Assembly (NCBI RefSeq): GCF_026167665.1
Contig: NZ_CP098740.1
Span: forward strand, 1,860,001 to 1,924,000
Reading direction: 5' to 3'
DNA: 64,000 nucleotides
From: Streptomyces drozdowiczii
GTDB taxonomy: Bacteria > Actinomycetota > Actinomycetes > Streptomycetales > Streptomycetaceae
Shown: positions 28,943 to 36,999 of the stretch, piece after piece
Position numbering within the stretch: position 1 is the stretch's first letter
How the letters are laid out: each line of letters begins with the position of its first letter
The notes under the pieces: model-generated
Seen by the model: the letters and a program-made list of their open reading frames with translations, nothing else
What the model was told of the DNA's origin: nothing
Databases searched by the model: none
Made by a program: the position numbers and the translations under genes

Positions 28943-30692
28943 AGCGGTCCCAGTTGACGGACCAGGTCATCAGGCCGCGCAGGCCCGACCAGGTGCCGTG
29001 GGTGGCGTAGGAGCCGCAGTCGGTCTTCTTGGTGAGGCAGTTGAGCGCCTTGGTGACCTCGGCGGGCGAGGTGTGTCCGTTGCCGGCCTGGGTGGAGGCC
29101 GGGAGGCCGATCGCGACCTGGTCGGGCCGCAGCCCGGGGAAGACCTTCGTCTGGTCACCGGCGACCGGGAAGCCGGTCAGCAGCATGTCGGTCATCGCGA
29201 TGTGGAAGTCGGCGCCGCCCATGGAGTGGTACTGGTTGTCCAGACCCATGATGGAGCCCGAGTTGTAGTCCTGGACGTGCAGCAGGGTCAGGTCGTCGCG
29301 CAGCGCGTGGATCACCGGCAGATAGGCACCGGCGCGCGGGTCCTGGCCGCCCCAGGGGCCGGAGCCGTAGTACTGGTATCCGAGCTGGACGAAGAAGGTC
29401 TCCGGGGCCATGGTGAGGACGAACTTGTCGCCGTACTTGGCCTTGAGGGTCTTCACCGCCGAGATCAGGTTGACGATCACCGGGGTCGTCGGGTTCCGGA
29501 AGTCGGTGTCCCCGGTGTTCAGCGAGAGCGAGTGGCCCTCGAAGTCGATGTCCAGGCCGTCGAGACCGTACTCGTCGATGATCTTGCCGACCGAGGAGAC
29601 GAACGTGTCCCGGGCGGCGGTGGTGGCGAGCTGCACCTGGCCGTTCTGGCCGCCGATGGAGATCAGGACCTTCTTGCCGGCGGCCTGCTTGGCCTTGATG
29701 GCCGCCTTGAACTCGGCCTCCGACTCGACGTTCGGGCACTCGGTGACCGGGCAGAGCTTGAAGCGGATGTCGCCCGAGGTGACGGAGGTCGGCTCGCCGA
29801 AGGCCAGGTCGATGACGTCCCAGGAGTCGGGCACGTCCGCCATGCGCGTGTAGCCGGAGCCGTTGGCGAAGCTGGCGTGCAGATAGCCGACGAGCGCGTG
29901 GGCGGGCAGCTGGGTACCCGTACCGCCTTCGCTGCCCTTGCCCGTGGTCGCCGAGACCGCGGCCGTCCTGGCGGACTCGCCCGCCTCGTTGACGGCGCTG
30001 ACCTGGAAGCTGTACGCGGTGGAGGCGCTGAGTCCGGTCACGGTCGCCGAGGTCCCGGTGACGCTCTGGACCTTGGTGCCGCCCCGGTAGACGTTGTAGC
30101 CGGTGGCCCCGGCGGAGCCCGTCCAGGACAGGGCGACCGAGGAGGAGGTGACCGTACCGGTCTTGAGGCCGGTGGGGGCGGAGGGCAGCACGACCGGGTC
30201 GCCGCCCGGGCCGATGAGGCTGATGTCGTCGGCGTAGTAGGCCGGGGTGCCGTACCAGCCGTGCGTGTAGATGCTGACCGAGGTGGTGGACGGCCCGGTC
30301 GTGAAGGTGGTCGTGAGCTTCTGCCAGCCCGGGGCGGACTGCGTCCAGGTGGAGACGTCCGTCGTGCCGGTGCCCGAGGCGCCGAGGTAGACGTAACTGC
30401 CCTGCACCCAGGCGCTCAGCGTGTACGTGGAGCCGGGCTTGACCTTCACGGACTGGGAGCACTTGGCGTTGTCGCTGCCGGCCGGGGTGGCCTTCAGCGC
30501 CGAGGTCCCGCCGTGTACGGGGGTGCTGACGGCCGCTCCGCTGCCGCCGGAGCAGTTCCAGCCGGACAGCCCGGCCTCGAAGGTGCCGTTGCTCGCCAGC
30601 TCGGCGTCGGCCGCGGCGGCGGTGGGGGCCGAGGCGGCGAGACCGCCCGCGGTGAGCAGGGCGGCCGAGAAGGCGGCCACCAGTCCGGTCAT
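28896..30692 (-). CDS. Secreted GH18 chitinase with N-terminal carbohydrate-binding and fibronectin III domains
   Basis: The product has a signal peptide ending near APTAAAA, then a beta-sandwich carbohydrate-binding module (about residues 30-155, AELASNGTFEAGLSGW). A fibronectin III domain follows (about 165-250, APTGLKTGTVTSSSVALSW), and a GH18 catalytic domain extends to the end. The GH18 signature DGLDIDFEG is intact, with the acid/base glutamate near residue 385. It hydrolyses chitin outside the cell. A GTG at 30718 behind a perfect GGAGG (30724-30728) looks like the real start (VERTRPPARMTG). Using it requires one extra base in the run at 30699-30703, another probable sequencing deletion. 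A DasR-type operator sits in the promoter. Confidence 0.93.
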   Translation of the reverse strand: MTGLVAAFSAALLTAGGLAASAPTAAAADAELASNGTFEAGLSGWNCSGGSGAAVSTPVHGGTSALKATPAGSDNAKCSQSVKVKPGSTYTLSAWVQGSYVYLGASGTGTTDVSTWTQSAPGWQKLTTTFTTGPSTTSVSIYTHGWYGTPAYYADDISLIGPGGDPVVLPSAPTGLKTGTVTSSSVALSWTGSAGATGYNVYRGGTKVQSVTGTSATVTGLSASTAYSFQVSAVNEAGESARTAAVSATTGKGSEGGTGTQLPAHALVGYLHASFANGSGYTRMADVPDSWDVIDLAFGEPTSVTSGDIRFKLCPVTECPNVESEAEFKAAIKAKQAAGKKVLISIGGQNGQVQLATTAARDTFVSSVGKIIDEYGLDGLDIDFEGHSLSLNTGDTDFRNPTTPVIVNLISAVKTLKAKYGDKFVLTMAPETFFVQLGYQYYGSGPWGGQDPRAGAYLPVIHALRDDLTLLHVQDYNSGSIMGLDNQYHSMGGADFHIAMTDMLLTGFPVAGDQTKVFPGLRPDQVAIGLPASTQAGNGHTSPAEVTKALNCLTKKTDCGSYATHGTWSGLRGLMTWSVNWDRFNNWEFSKNFDAYFG

Positions 30693-30775
30693 GCGGGCGG
30701 GGGTCTTGTGCGTTCCACAACGGCCTCCGTACAGGGGGGAATTGGTGCGGCGCGGGGAATTGATGCGGCGCGCAC

Positions 30776-30804
30776 AACATGGTCCAGACCAATCGGGTTG
30801 TCAA
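30776..30804 (-). promoter_or_regulatory. Chitinase promoter with an embedded DasR operator (dre)
   Basis: On the minus strand a -35 TTGACA (30804-30799) and a -10-like CATGTT (30781-30776) are 17 bases apart. The spacer holds TGGTCTGGACCA, which matches the core of the known DasR-responsive element TGGTCTAGACCA. DasR is the GlcNAc-responsive GntR repressor that controls Streptomyces chitinases. The site would occlude polymerase between -10 and -35. The sites are seen in the sequence; the regulation is inferred from the family. Confidence 0.75.
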
Positions 30805-30839
30805 GACCTCTGGCAGCGCCGGACCCCGTCGTGGCGGTG

Positions 30840-31297
30840 TCAGGCGCCCTCGCCTCCCGCCGGGCCCGCCGCCGCCTCGTGCATCGCGAGCTCCAGGAGC
30901 GCGGCGTCGGTGAGGGTGCCCGAGCCGTCCGGCGGGACGAGCCAGCGCACCTTTCCGGCCGGGCGGCCCGGGTGCGGGACGACGATCCAGGTGCCGCTCC
31001 CGGCCCCCCGGATGCCCGTGCCGACCCAGCGGGCGACGGTGCCCGGCGGCACGAAGAACCCCATCCGGGACTCGCCGAAGTCCGCGAGGACCGGGCCGGG
31101 CCGGTCGATGAGCCGGGTGAGCACGTCGAGCGTGGGATAGCCCAACTCCCCCGGCAGGATCAGTACGTCCCAGCGCCGGCCGGCGGGCAGGAGCGCGATC
31201 CCCGCGGATCGCGCTCCCAGTCCCACCGGCAGGCGACCGGGTCGGGCGCCGCCGACGCCAGCCACTCGACCGCTGCCCTGACCTCCGAGCCCTTCAT
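30840..31297 (-). CDS. Hypothetical protein, frameshifted in this sequence
   Basis: From ATG 31297 (ribosome site GGAGG 6 bases upstream) the product starts MKGSEVRAAVEWLASAAPDPVAC. After one added G at the run 31200-31203 it continues as IALLPAGRRWDVLILPGELGYPTLDVL and runs to 30840, giving 152 residues. No catalytic motif is recognisable. The GTWIVVPHPGRPAGKVRW segment faintly recalls the primase/polymerase-like proteins of Streptomyces that open in a similar way, but this is weak. It is divergent from the NADAR gene and convergent with nothing; the chitinase lies downstream. The function is unknown. Confidence 0.65.
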
Positions 31298-31455
31298 GGC
31301 CCGCCTCCGTAGTCCGTGTCGCGCCGGCCGGACGGCGGGCGCGTTCACGGGAGAGAGCGGGTCCGGGCCGGTTCATGACGCGGGTTCGGCTACTCATTGG
31401 TAGTGATCTGGGTCACGCCGGACCGTTGTCAGTGGCGGGTGGCAGACTCCGGAGC

Positions 31456-32034
31456 ATGGAACACATGGGGGACGTGCGCAGTGTCGAGGACCTGGTCGAG
31501 CTGGCCGGCCGCGGCGAGAAGGTGAAGTACCTGCACTTCTGGGGGCACCGGCCGCGCCCGGACGGCTCCATCGGCGCGAGCTGCCTCAGTCAGTGGTGGC
31601 CCTCGCCGTTCACGGTCGACGGCGTGACGTACGCGTCGGCGGAGCACTGGATGATGGCCGGCAAGGCCCAGCTGTTCGGGGACGCGGAGGCGGCGGAGCG
31701 GGCGGTGGCGGCGAAGAGCCCCGCCGAGGCGAAGAAGGCCGGCCGGCTGGTCCGGGGCTTCGACGACGCCGTCTGGGAGCGTGAGCGGTACGCCCTGGTG
31801 GTGGCGGGCAGCGTGCACAAGTTCGGCCAGGATCCGGAGCTGGGCGCGTTCCTGCTGCGCACCGGTGACCGGGTGCTGGTGGAGGCGAGCCCCGTGGACC
31901 GGATCTGGGGCATCGGGCTCGCGGCGGACGACCCGCGCGCCCAGGACCCGGCGGAGTGGCGCGGGCTCAATCTGCTGGGGTTCGCGCTGATGGCGGCCCG
32001 GGAGGAGCTGCGGGGCGCGGCCGGGTCCATATGA
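31456..32034 (+). CDS. NADAR family protein
   Basis: The 192-residue product shows the NADAR (YbiA-like) fold: YLHFWGHR, LSQWWPSPFTVDGVTYASAEHWMMAGKA, then GFDDAVWERERYALVVAGSVHKFGQDPEL and DRIWGIGL. Family members act on ADP-ribose or NAD-related metabolites; the E. coli homologue YbiA cleaves an N-glycosidic bond of early riboflavin intermediates, and some NADAR proteins reverse guanine ADP-ribosylation. The internal ATG at 31465 has better spacing from GGAG (31451-31454) than ATG 31456 and may be the true start. No toxin partner is recognisable next to it. The biochemical substrate here is undetermined. Confidence 0.88.
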   Translation: MEHMGDVRSVEDLVELAGRGEKVKYLHFWGHRPRPDGSIGASCLSQWWPSPFTVDGVTYASAEHWMMAGKAQLFGDAEAAERAVAAKSPAEAKKAGRLVRGFDDAVWERERYALVVAGSVHKFGQDPELGAFLLRTGDRVLVEASPVDRIWGIGLAADDPRAQDPAEWRGLNLLGFALMAAREELRGAAGSI

Positions 32035-32037
32035 GGC

Positions 32038-32080
32038 GGCTCGCGGGGCGGCGGTGGTGTCCCCCGTCGCCCCGCGAGCC
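32038..32080. terminator. Bidirectional terminator between the NADAR and DUF4190 genes
   Basis: A perfect 13-bp stem (32038-32050 with 32068-32080) lies in the 61-base gap between the two convergent stop codons. Confidence 0.75.
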
Positions 32081-32095
32081 GTCGTCCTCGTGCGC

Positions 32096-33087
32096 TCAGG
32101 TCCGTACGGAGAAGTGGCCCAGCGGCGGGAGTTCGCGCGCCTCGGCGACGAGGGAGACGGGCGCGGGTTCGTAGTCGGACCCGCTGTCCTCGTCGTCGAG
32201 GTCGTCGTTGGTCACGAGCCAGATGAAGAAACCGAGGAAGGCCGCGCTGACCACGATCCCGATGGAGCCGAGGATGATCCCGGCCAGCGCCACGCCCCCG
32301 TTGTCGGCCTCGCCCCGCTGGGCGCGGCCGCGGCCGATGATGCCGAAGATCAGCGCGAGGATGCCGAGGACGATGCCCAGGCCGTACATGCAGAAGCCGG
32401 CCGTCGCGATGATGCCGAGGACCAGCGAGGCGATGCCCAAGCCGTTGGCGGGTGCCGGTCCGCCCCACGGGTTTCCGTAACCGGGGTAGCCCGGGTAGCC
32501 GTACTGCGGCGCCTGTCCGGTGGGGTAGCCGAACTGCGGTGGCTGGGCGCCGGGGTAGCCGTATCCGGGGGCCGCCTGCCGGCCGGGGTAGCCGTACTGC
32601 GGCTGGCTGCCCGGGAAGCCGTCCTGGGCGGCGGTCCGGCCTGGCCCGGGCCGTTCGGGCCGACGGGCGGCGGGGGCACGGACCCGGGGGCTCCGAGGGC
32701 TCCGGGGGCGGCCCAGGTGGCGGGCCCGGTCTGCGGAGCGCCGTATCCGGGGGGTGGTACGGGTCCCGTTCCGATGCCCGGCATGGAGGTGACCGTCAGC
32801 TGGTCGTGCACGGCGGGCGGTCGCGGATCGCCGGATATGCGGTCGGCGGGTGTGCCGTCCGCGGGTGTGCCGTCCGCGGGTATGCCATCGGCCGGGGTGC
32901 GCGGGGCGCCGGGGTCCCCGGTGCCGGGCTTCTTGTCCAGGGGCACGCGGCCGGCCGGGGGCGCCTGGCCGTCCGAGGGCTCGGGGCCGCCCGGTGCCGG
33001 GGTCTCGCGGGGCGTGCGCCGCTCCGGCGGTGCCCAGGGGTCGACCGGTGCGGCCCCGTCCGCGGGCTGAGCTGTGTTGTCCGACAT
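32096..33087 (-). CDS. Proline-rich DUF4190 membrane protein, frameshifted in this sequence
   Basis: Corrected length is about 330 residues from ATG 33087 (ribosome site GGGAGG). The N-terminal two thirds is disordered and Pro/Gly-rich, with TPADG repeats and GYPG repeats. The C-terminal part has two membrane helices typical of DUF4190 (LGIASLVLGIIATAGFCMYGLGIVLGILALIFGIIG, and IILGSIGIVVSAAFLGFFIWLV) and a short charged tail. One base is missing at about 32629-32640, between GPNGPGQAG and AQDGFPGSQPQYGYPG. Such proteins are common in Streptomyces and their role is unknown. The repeats make this gene prone to assembly error. Confidence 0.78.
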
Positions 33088-33204
33088 GGGCCTCCCCCAT
33101 CGTGATGCGGTCATGCTACGGGCCCGTCCTACGATGACTCCCGTCCCCTGCCCCGGTCGCCCCATGACCGGAGCCCGTCACACTCCATGCCCACGGAGGC
33201 CCCG

Positions 33205-34239
33205 ATGACCGACCTGCACCCCTTCATCGCGGGGCTGCCCAAGGCCGAGCTCCATGTCCACCACGTCGGTTCGGCCTCCCCCCGCATCGTCGCGGAGCTG
33301 GCCGCGCACCACCCCGACTCCAAGGTCCCCACCGCCCCCGAAGCGCTGGCGGACTATTTCACCTTCACCGACTTCGCCCACTTCATCGACGTCTACCTGT
33401 CGGTCGTGGACCTGATCCGCACCCCGGAGGACGTCCGGCTGCTGACGTACGAGGTCGCCCGTGACATGGCCCGGCAGAACATCCGGTACGCGGAGCTGAC
33501 CGTCACCCCGTTCTCCTCGACCCGGCGCGGCATTCCCGAGCAGGGGTTCATGGAGGCGATCGAGGACGCCCGCAAGGCGGCCGAGCGGGAGCTGGGCGTC
33601 GTGCTGCGCTGGTGCTTCGACATCCCCGGCGAGGCCGGTCTGGAGGCCGCCGAGGAGACCACCCGGCTCGCGGTGGACCTGCGGCCCGAGGGGCTGGTGT
33701 CGTTCGGCCTCGGCGGCCCGGAGATCGGGGTGGACCGCCCGCAGTTCAAGCCGTACTTCGACCGCGCGATCGCCGAGGGCCTGCACTCGGTGCCGCACGC
33801 CGGGGAGACCACGGGCCCGCAGACCGTCTGGGACGCGCTGACCGAGCTGCGCGCCGAGCGCATCGGCCACGGCACCAGCTCCGTCGCCGACCCGAAGCTG
33901 CTCGACCACCTCGCCGAGCGGCGCATCGCCCTGGAGGTCTGCCCCACGTCCAACATCGCGACCCGCGCCGTGAAGGACATCGAGCAGCACCCGGTCCGCG
34001 AGATGGTGCAAGCCGGAGTGCTGGTCACGATCAACAGCGACGACCCGCCCATGTTCGGCACCGACCTCAACAACGAGTACGCGGTGGCCGCCCGCATCCT
34101 CGGTCTGGACGAGAACGGCGTGGCGGCGCTCGCGAAGAACGCCGTGGAGGCGTCCTTCCTCGACCCGGCCGGCAAGCGGAAGCTGACCGACGAGATCGAC
34201 ACGTACACCACCAACTGGCTGACTCGCGCCGGGCGCTGA
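33205..34239 (+). CDS. Adenosine deaminase family enzyme, probable aminodeoxyfutalosine deaminase
   Basis: The 344-residue product is a zinc-dependent deaminase of the adenosine deaminase fold. It has metal ligands HVH at residues 17-19 (ELHVHHVG), SVPHAGETTG with the third histidine and catalytic glutamate, RIGHGTSS, and SDDPPMF with the metal-binding aspartate. In S. coelicolor the homologue in this neighbourhood (SCO5662) deaminates aminodeoxyfutalosine in the futalosine menaquinone pathway. HVHHVG instead of the HLHLEG of true adenosine deaminases fits that. Start ATG 33205 is preferred over 33187 because GGAGG sits 5 bases upstream. Assignment between the two substrates is inference. Confidence 0.85.
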   Translation: MTDLHPFIAGLPKAELHVHHVGSASPRIVAELAAHHPDSKVPTAPEALADYFTFTDFAHFIDVYLSVVDLIRTPEDVRLLTYEVARDMARQNIRYAELTVTPFSSTRRGIPEQGFMEAIEDARKAAERELGVVLRWCFDIPGEAGLEAAEETTRLAVDLRPEGLVSFGLGGPEIGVDRPQFKPYFDRAIAEGLHSVPHAGETTGPQTVWDALTELRAERIGHGTSSVADPKLLDHLAERRIALEVCPTSNIATRAVKDIEQHPVREMVQAGVLVTINSDDPPMFGTDLNNEYAVAARILGLDENGVAALAKNAVEASFLDPAGKRKLTDEIDTYTTNWLTRAGR

Positions 34240-34263
34240 CGTGCCGGCGGTGACAATGGCCCC

Positions 34264-34974
34264 ATGCCCACGCCCACGCCTGTCACCGCCGTCGCCCATC
34301 GCGGCGATCCGTACCGCGCCCGCGAGAACACCCTCGCCTCGATCCGCTCCGCGCTCGAACGCGGGGCGGACGCGGTGGAGATCGACGTCCGGGTCACCCG
34401 GGACGGGGTGCCGGTCCTGCTGCACGACGCCACGCTGGACCGGCTCTGGGGCCATGACCTGCGGCTGGACCGGCTCAGCCACCAGGAGCTGACCGAGCTG
34501 ACGGCGGGCGGGGTGCCGACGCTGCGCGAGGCACTGCTCGCCGTCGGCGCGCACCGCGTGATGATCGATCTGCCGGGCTCCACGCCGGAGTCGGTGAAGC
34601 GCACGGTGGGCGTGGTGCGGGAGTGCGGGGCCGCGGAGCGGGTCTACTACTGCGCGGGGCCCGAGGCGATGCTGCGGGTGCGGGCGGCCGACCCGTCCGC
34701 CGAGATCGCGATGACCTGGACGACGCTGGCTCCGCCGCGTGCGGCGCTGCTCGACGTGGTCCGGCCGCGCTGGCTGAACTACCGGTTCGGGCTGGTCAGC
34801 CGGGAGCTGACGGACCGCAACCACCGCGACGGGCTGCTGGTCTCGGCCTGGACCGCGGACACCGGCCGGACGATGCGGCGGCTGATCGGCCACGGCGTGG
34901 ACTCCGTCACCACCAACCGGATCGACGTCCTCAGCAAGCTGATCGACCGGCACGCGGGCGGGCGGAGAGCGTGA
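34264..34974 (+). CDS. Glycerophosphodiester phosphodiesterase
   Basis: The 236-residue cytosolic product hydrolyses glycerophosphodiesters to glycerol 3-phosphate and an alcohol. The GDPD motifs are complete: AHRG (residues 11-14), REN (20-22), EID (39-41) and VLLHDATLDR. A late strand ends VTTNRIDVL. No signal peptide is present. It starts at ATG 34264, 24 bases after the deaminase stop. Its own stop overlaps the GTG of the histidine kinase (GTGA), placing it in one translational unit with the two-component pair. Confidence 0.92.
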   Translation: MPTPTPVTAVAHRGDPYRARENTLASIRSALERGADAVEIDVRVTRDGVPVLLHDATLDRLWGHDLRLDRLSHQELTELTAGGVPTLREALLAVGAHRVMIDLPGSTPESVKRTVGVVRECGAAERVYYCAGPEAMLRVRAADPSAEIAMTWTTLAPPRAALLDVVRPRWLNYRFGLVSRELTDRNHRDGLLVSAWTADTGRTMRRLIGHGVDSVTTNRIDVLSKLIDRHAGGRRA

Positions 34975-36176
34975 CCGGGCCCCGCGCGCTCCGGCGCCGG
35001 CTGGGGGAGACCGGCGCTCCGGGCCCCCGGGTGACCGACCTCTGCGTGGTCCTGGTGGTGCAGGCGGCGGTGTCGGTGCCGTGGGTGCTGCCCCGCGACC
35101 CCGGCCTGGAACCCGCCTCGCCGACCGCGTACCTGCTGACCACCCTCACCGTGCTCCCGCTGCTCTGGCGGCGCCGGGCGCCCGTGCGGGTGCTGCTGGC
35201 CGTGGTGGCGGCGCAGGGTCTGTACGGGCTGGCCGTGGACGGTCCGGGGCAGACCCTGCCGTACACCGGCCTGGTCGCCCTCTACAGCGTCGCCGCCCAT
35301 GCCCCGTCGCCGTCTCGTCAGCTCTGCGGGGCGCTGACCCTGGCGGTCGTCTTCCCCTCGGTGGCGTTCAACACGGGCGAGGCCCGTGAGCTGGTCTTCT
35401 CGCTGATGGTGTTCACGGCCGCGTACGGATTCGGCCGGTTCACCGACACCCGCCAGGCGTACACCAGGGCGGTCGAGGACCGGGCGCGGCAGCTGGAGGT
35501 CACCCGCCGGATCGAGGCCGAGCAGGCGGCGGCCCGCGAACGGGCCCGGATCGCCCGGGAGATGCACGACATCCTGTCGCACGCGGTGAGCCTGATGATC
35601 GTGCAGGCGGAGGCCGGCCCGGTGGCGGTCCGCACGGCACCGGAGCGGGCCGAGGCGGCGTTCGACGCGATCTCGGAGACCGGCAGGGACGCGATGGTCC
35701 AGCTGCGCCGGATGCTCGGCGTGCTGCGCGAGGAGGGGCAGGGGCCCGGCGCGCCCCGCTCCCCGCAGCCGGCCCTGGACGGGCTCCCGGCCCTGGTGGA
35801 GCGCGTGCGGTCCAGCGGTCTGGCGGTGACCCACACGGTGACCGGTCCGGAGCGCCCGCTGCCCCGCGACACCGACAGCGCGGTGTTCCGGATCGTGCAG
35901 GAGGCCCTGACCAACACGGTCAAGCACGCCGCCGCCACCGAGGCCGCCGTCCTGCTGGCGTACGGGGAGAGCAGCCTGACCGTCTCGGTGACCGACGACG
36001 GCGTCGGCATGGGGACGGACACGCATTCCGGCCACGGCCTGATCGGCATCCGGGAGCGGGCGGCGGCGCACGGCGGCGGCGCGCGGACCGGTCCCGGGCC
36101 GGACGGACGGGGCTTCCGGGTCGACGTCACACTGCCGCTGGCGCCGGTAACGTCCTCGCTGGAGGTGGGGAGTTGA
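34971..36176 (+). CDS. Two-component sensor histidine kinase (NarL-type partner)
   Basis: The 401-residue membrane kinase begins at GTG 34971. Four to five short hydrophobic helices span residues 22-155, with no large extracellular domain, so sensing is probably within the membrane. The HisKA_3 dimerisation segment RARIAREMHDILSHAVSLM carries the phospho-accepting histidine near residue 199. The ATPase domain shows RIVQEALTNTVKHA (N box) and VTDDGVGMG (G box). It overlaps both the phosphodiesterase stop and the regulator start by four bases. The signal is unknown. Confidence 0.92.
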   Translation: MTGPRALRRRLGETGAPGPRVTDLCVVLVVQAAVSVPWVLPRDPGLEPASPTAYLLTTLTVLPLLWRRRAPVRVLLAVVAAQGLYGLAVDGPGQTLPYTGLVALYSVAAHAPSPSRQLCGALTLAVVFPSVAFNTGEARELVFSLMVFTAAYGFGRFTDTRQAYTRAVEDRARQLEVTRRIEAEQAAARERARIAREMHDILSHAVSLMIVQAEAGPVAVRTAPERAEAAFDAISETGRDAMVQLRRMLGVLREEGQGPGAPRSPQPALDGLPALVERVRSSGLAVTHTVTGPERPLPRDTDSAVFRIVQEALTNTVKHAAATEAAVLLAYGESSLTVSVTDDGVGMGTDTHSGHGLIGIRERAAAHGGGARTGPGPDGRGFRVDVTLPLAPVTSSLEVGS

Positions 36177-36904
36177 CGATCCGTGTGGTGGTGGCGGACG
36201 ACCAGGAGCTGGTCCGCAGCGGTTTCGCGATGATCCTGGACGCCCAGCCGGACATCGAGGTGGTGGCGGAGGCGGGCGACGGGAAGCAGGCGGTGGACGC
36301 GGTGCGCCGGCTGGAGCCGGACGTGGCCCTGCTCGACATCCGGATGCCCGTGCTCGACGGCATCGGCGCCTGCCGCGAGATCAGCGCCCGGACCGCCTGC
36401 CGGACGGTGATGCTGACGACGTTCGACTCCGACGCGTACGTGTACGAGGCGCTGCACGCGGGGGCGAGCGGCTTCCTGCTCAAGGACGTGCGCAGGGACG
36501 ACCTCGTGCACGCGGTACGGGTGGTGGCGGCGGGCGACTCGCTGCTGGCGCCCTCGGTGGCGCGGCTGCTGATCGCCGAGTACACCTCGCGCCCGGCGGT
36601 GGCGGCGGCGGTCGCGGACGAGCGGCGGCTCGGCGTGCTGACCGCCCGGGAGCGCGAGACGCTGCTGCATCTGGCGCGCGGTCTTTCCAACGCGGAGATC
36701 GCGGCGGCGATGGTGGTCAGCGACCACACGGTGAAGACCCATGTGGGCAACGTGCTGTCCAAACTGGGCCTGCGCGACCGCATCCAGGCCGTCATCTGTG
36801 CCTACGAGACCGGGCTCGTCGCTCCCTCGCCCGAGGGAGCGCAGCCGTCCTCCTCCCCCGCGCAGGGGAGGAACGAGCCCGCCGGGAACCCCCCGCTCCG
36901 GTGA
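36173..36904 (+). CDS. NarL/LuxR-family response regulator
   Basis: The 243-residue regulator starts at TTG 36173 (TTGA overlap with the kinase stop), a rare start that keeps its level tied to kinase translation. The receiver domain has VADDQ acidic residues and VALLDIRMP with the phosphorylated aspartate near residue 55. The C-terminal LuxR helix-turn-helix reads LTARERETLLHLARGLSNAEIAAAMVVSDHTVKTHVGN. A Pro/Ser-rich tail of about 25 residues follows. The secreted serine hydrolase 95 bases downstream is the first candidate target. Confidence 0.93.
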   Translation: MTIRVVVADDQELVRSGFAMILDAQPDIEVVAEAGDGKQAVDAVRRLEPDVALLDIRMPVLDGIGACREISARTACRTVMLTTFDSDAYVYEALHAGASGFLLKDVRRDDLVHAVRVVAAGDSLLAPSVARLLIAEYTSRPAVAAAVADERRLGVLTARERETLLHLARGLSNAEIAAAMVVSDHTVKTHVGNVLSKLGLRDRIQAVICAYETGLVAPSPEGAQPSSSPAQGRNEPAGNPPLR

Positions 36905-36999
36905 TCCGCCAAGGGCCTCCCGGTCCGCAGGATGGGGTCAACAACGGCGCGGTCGACAGGACTTCGCCGCCACGAACCCCGCTGCCTGGAGGCATCACG

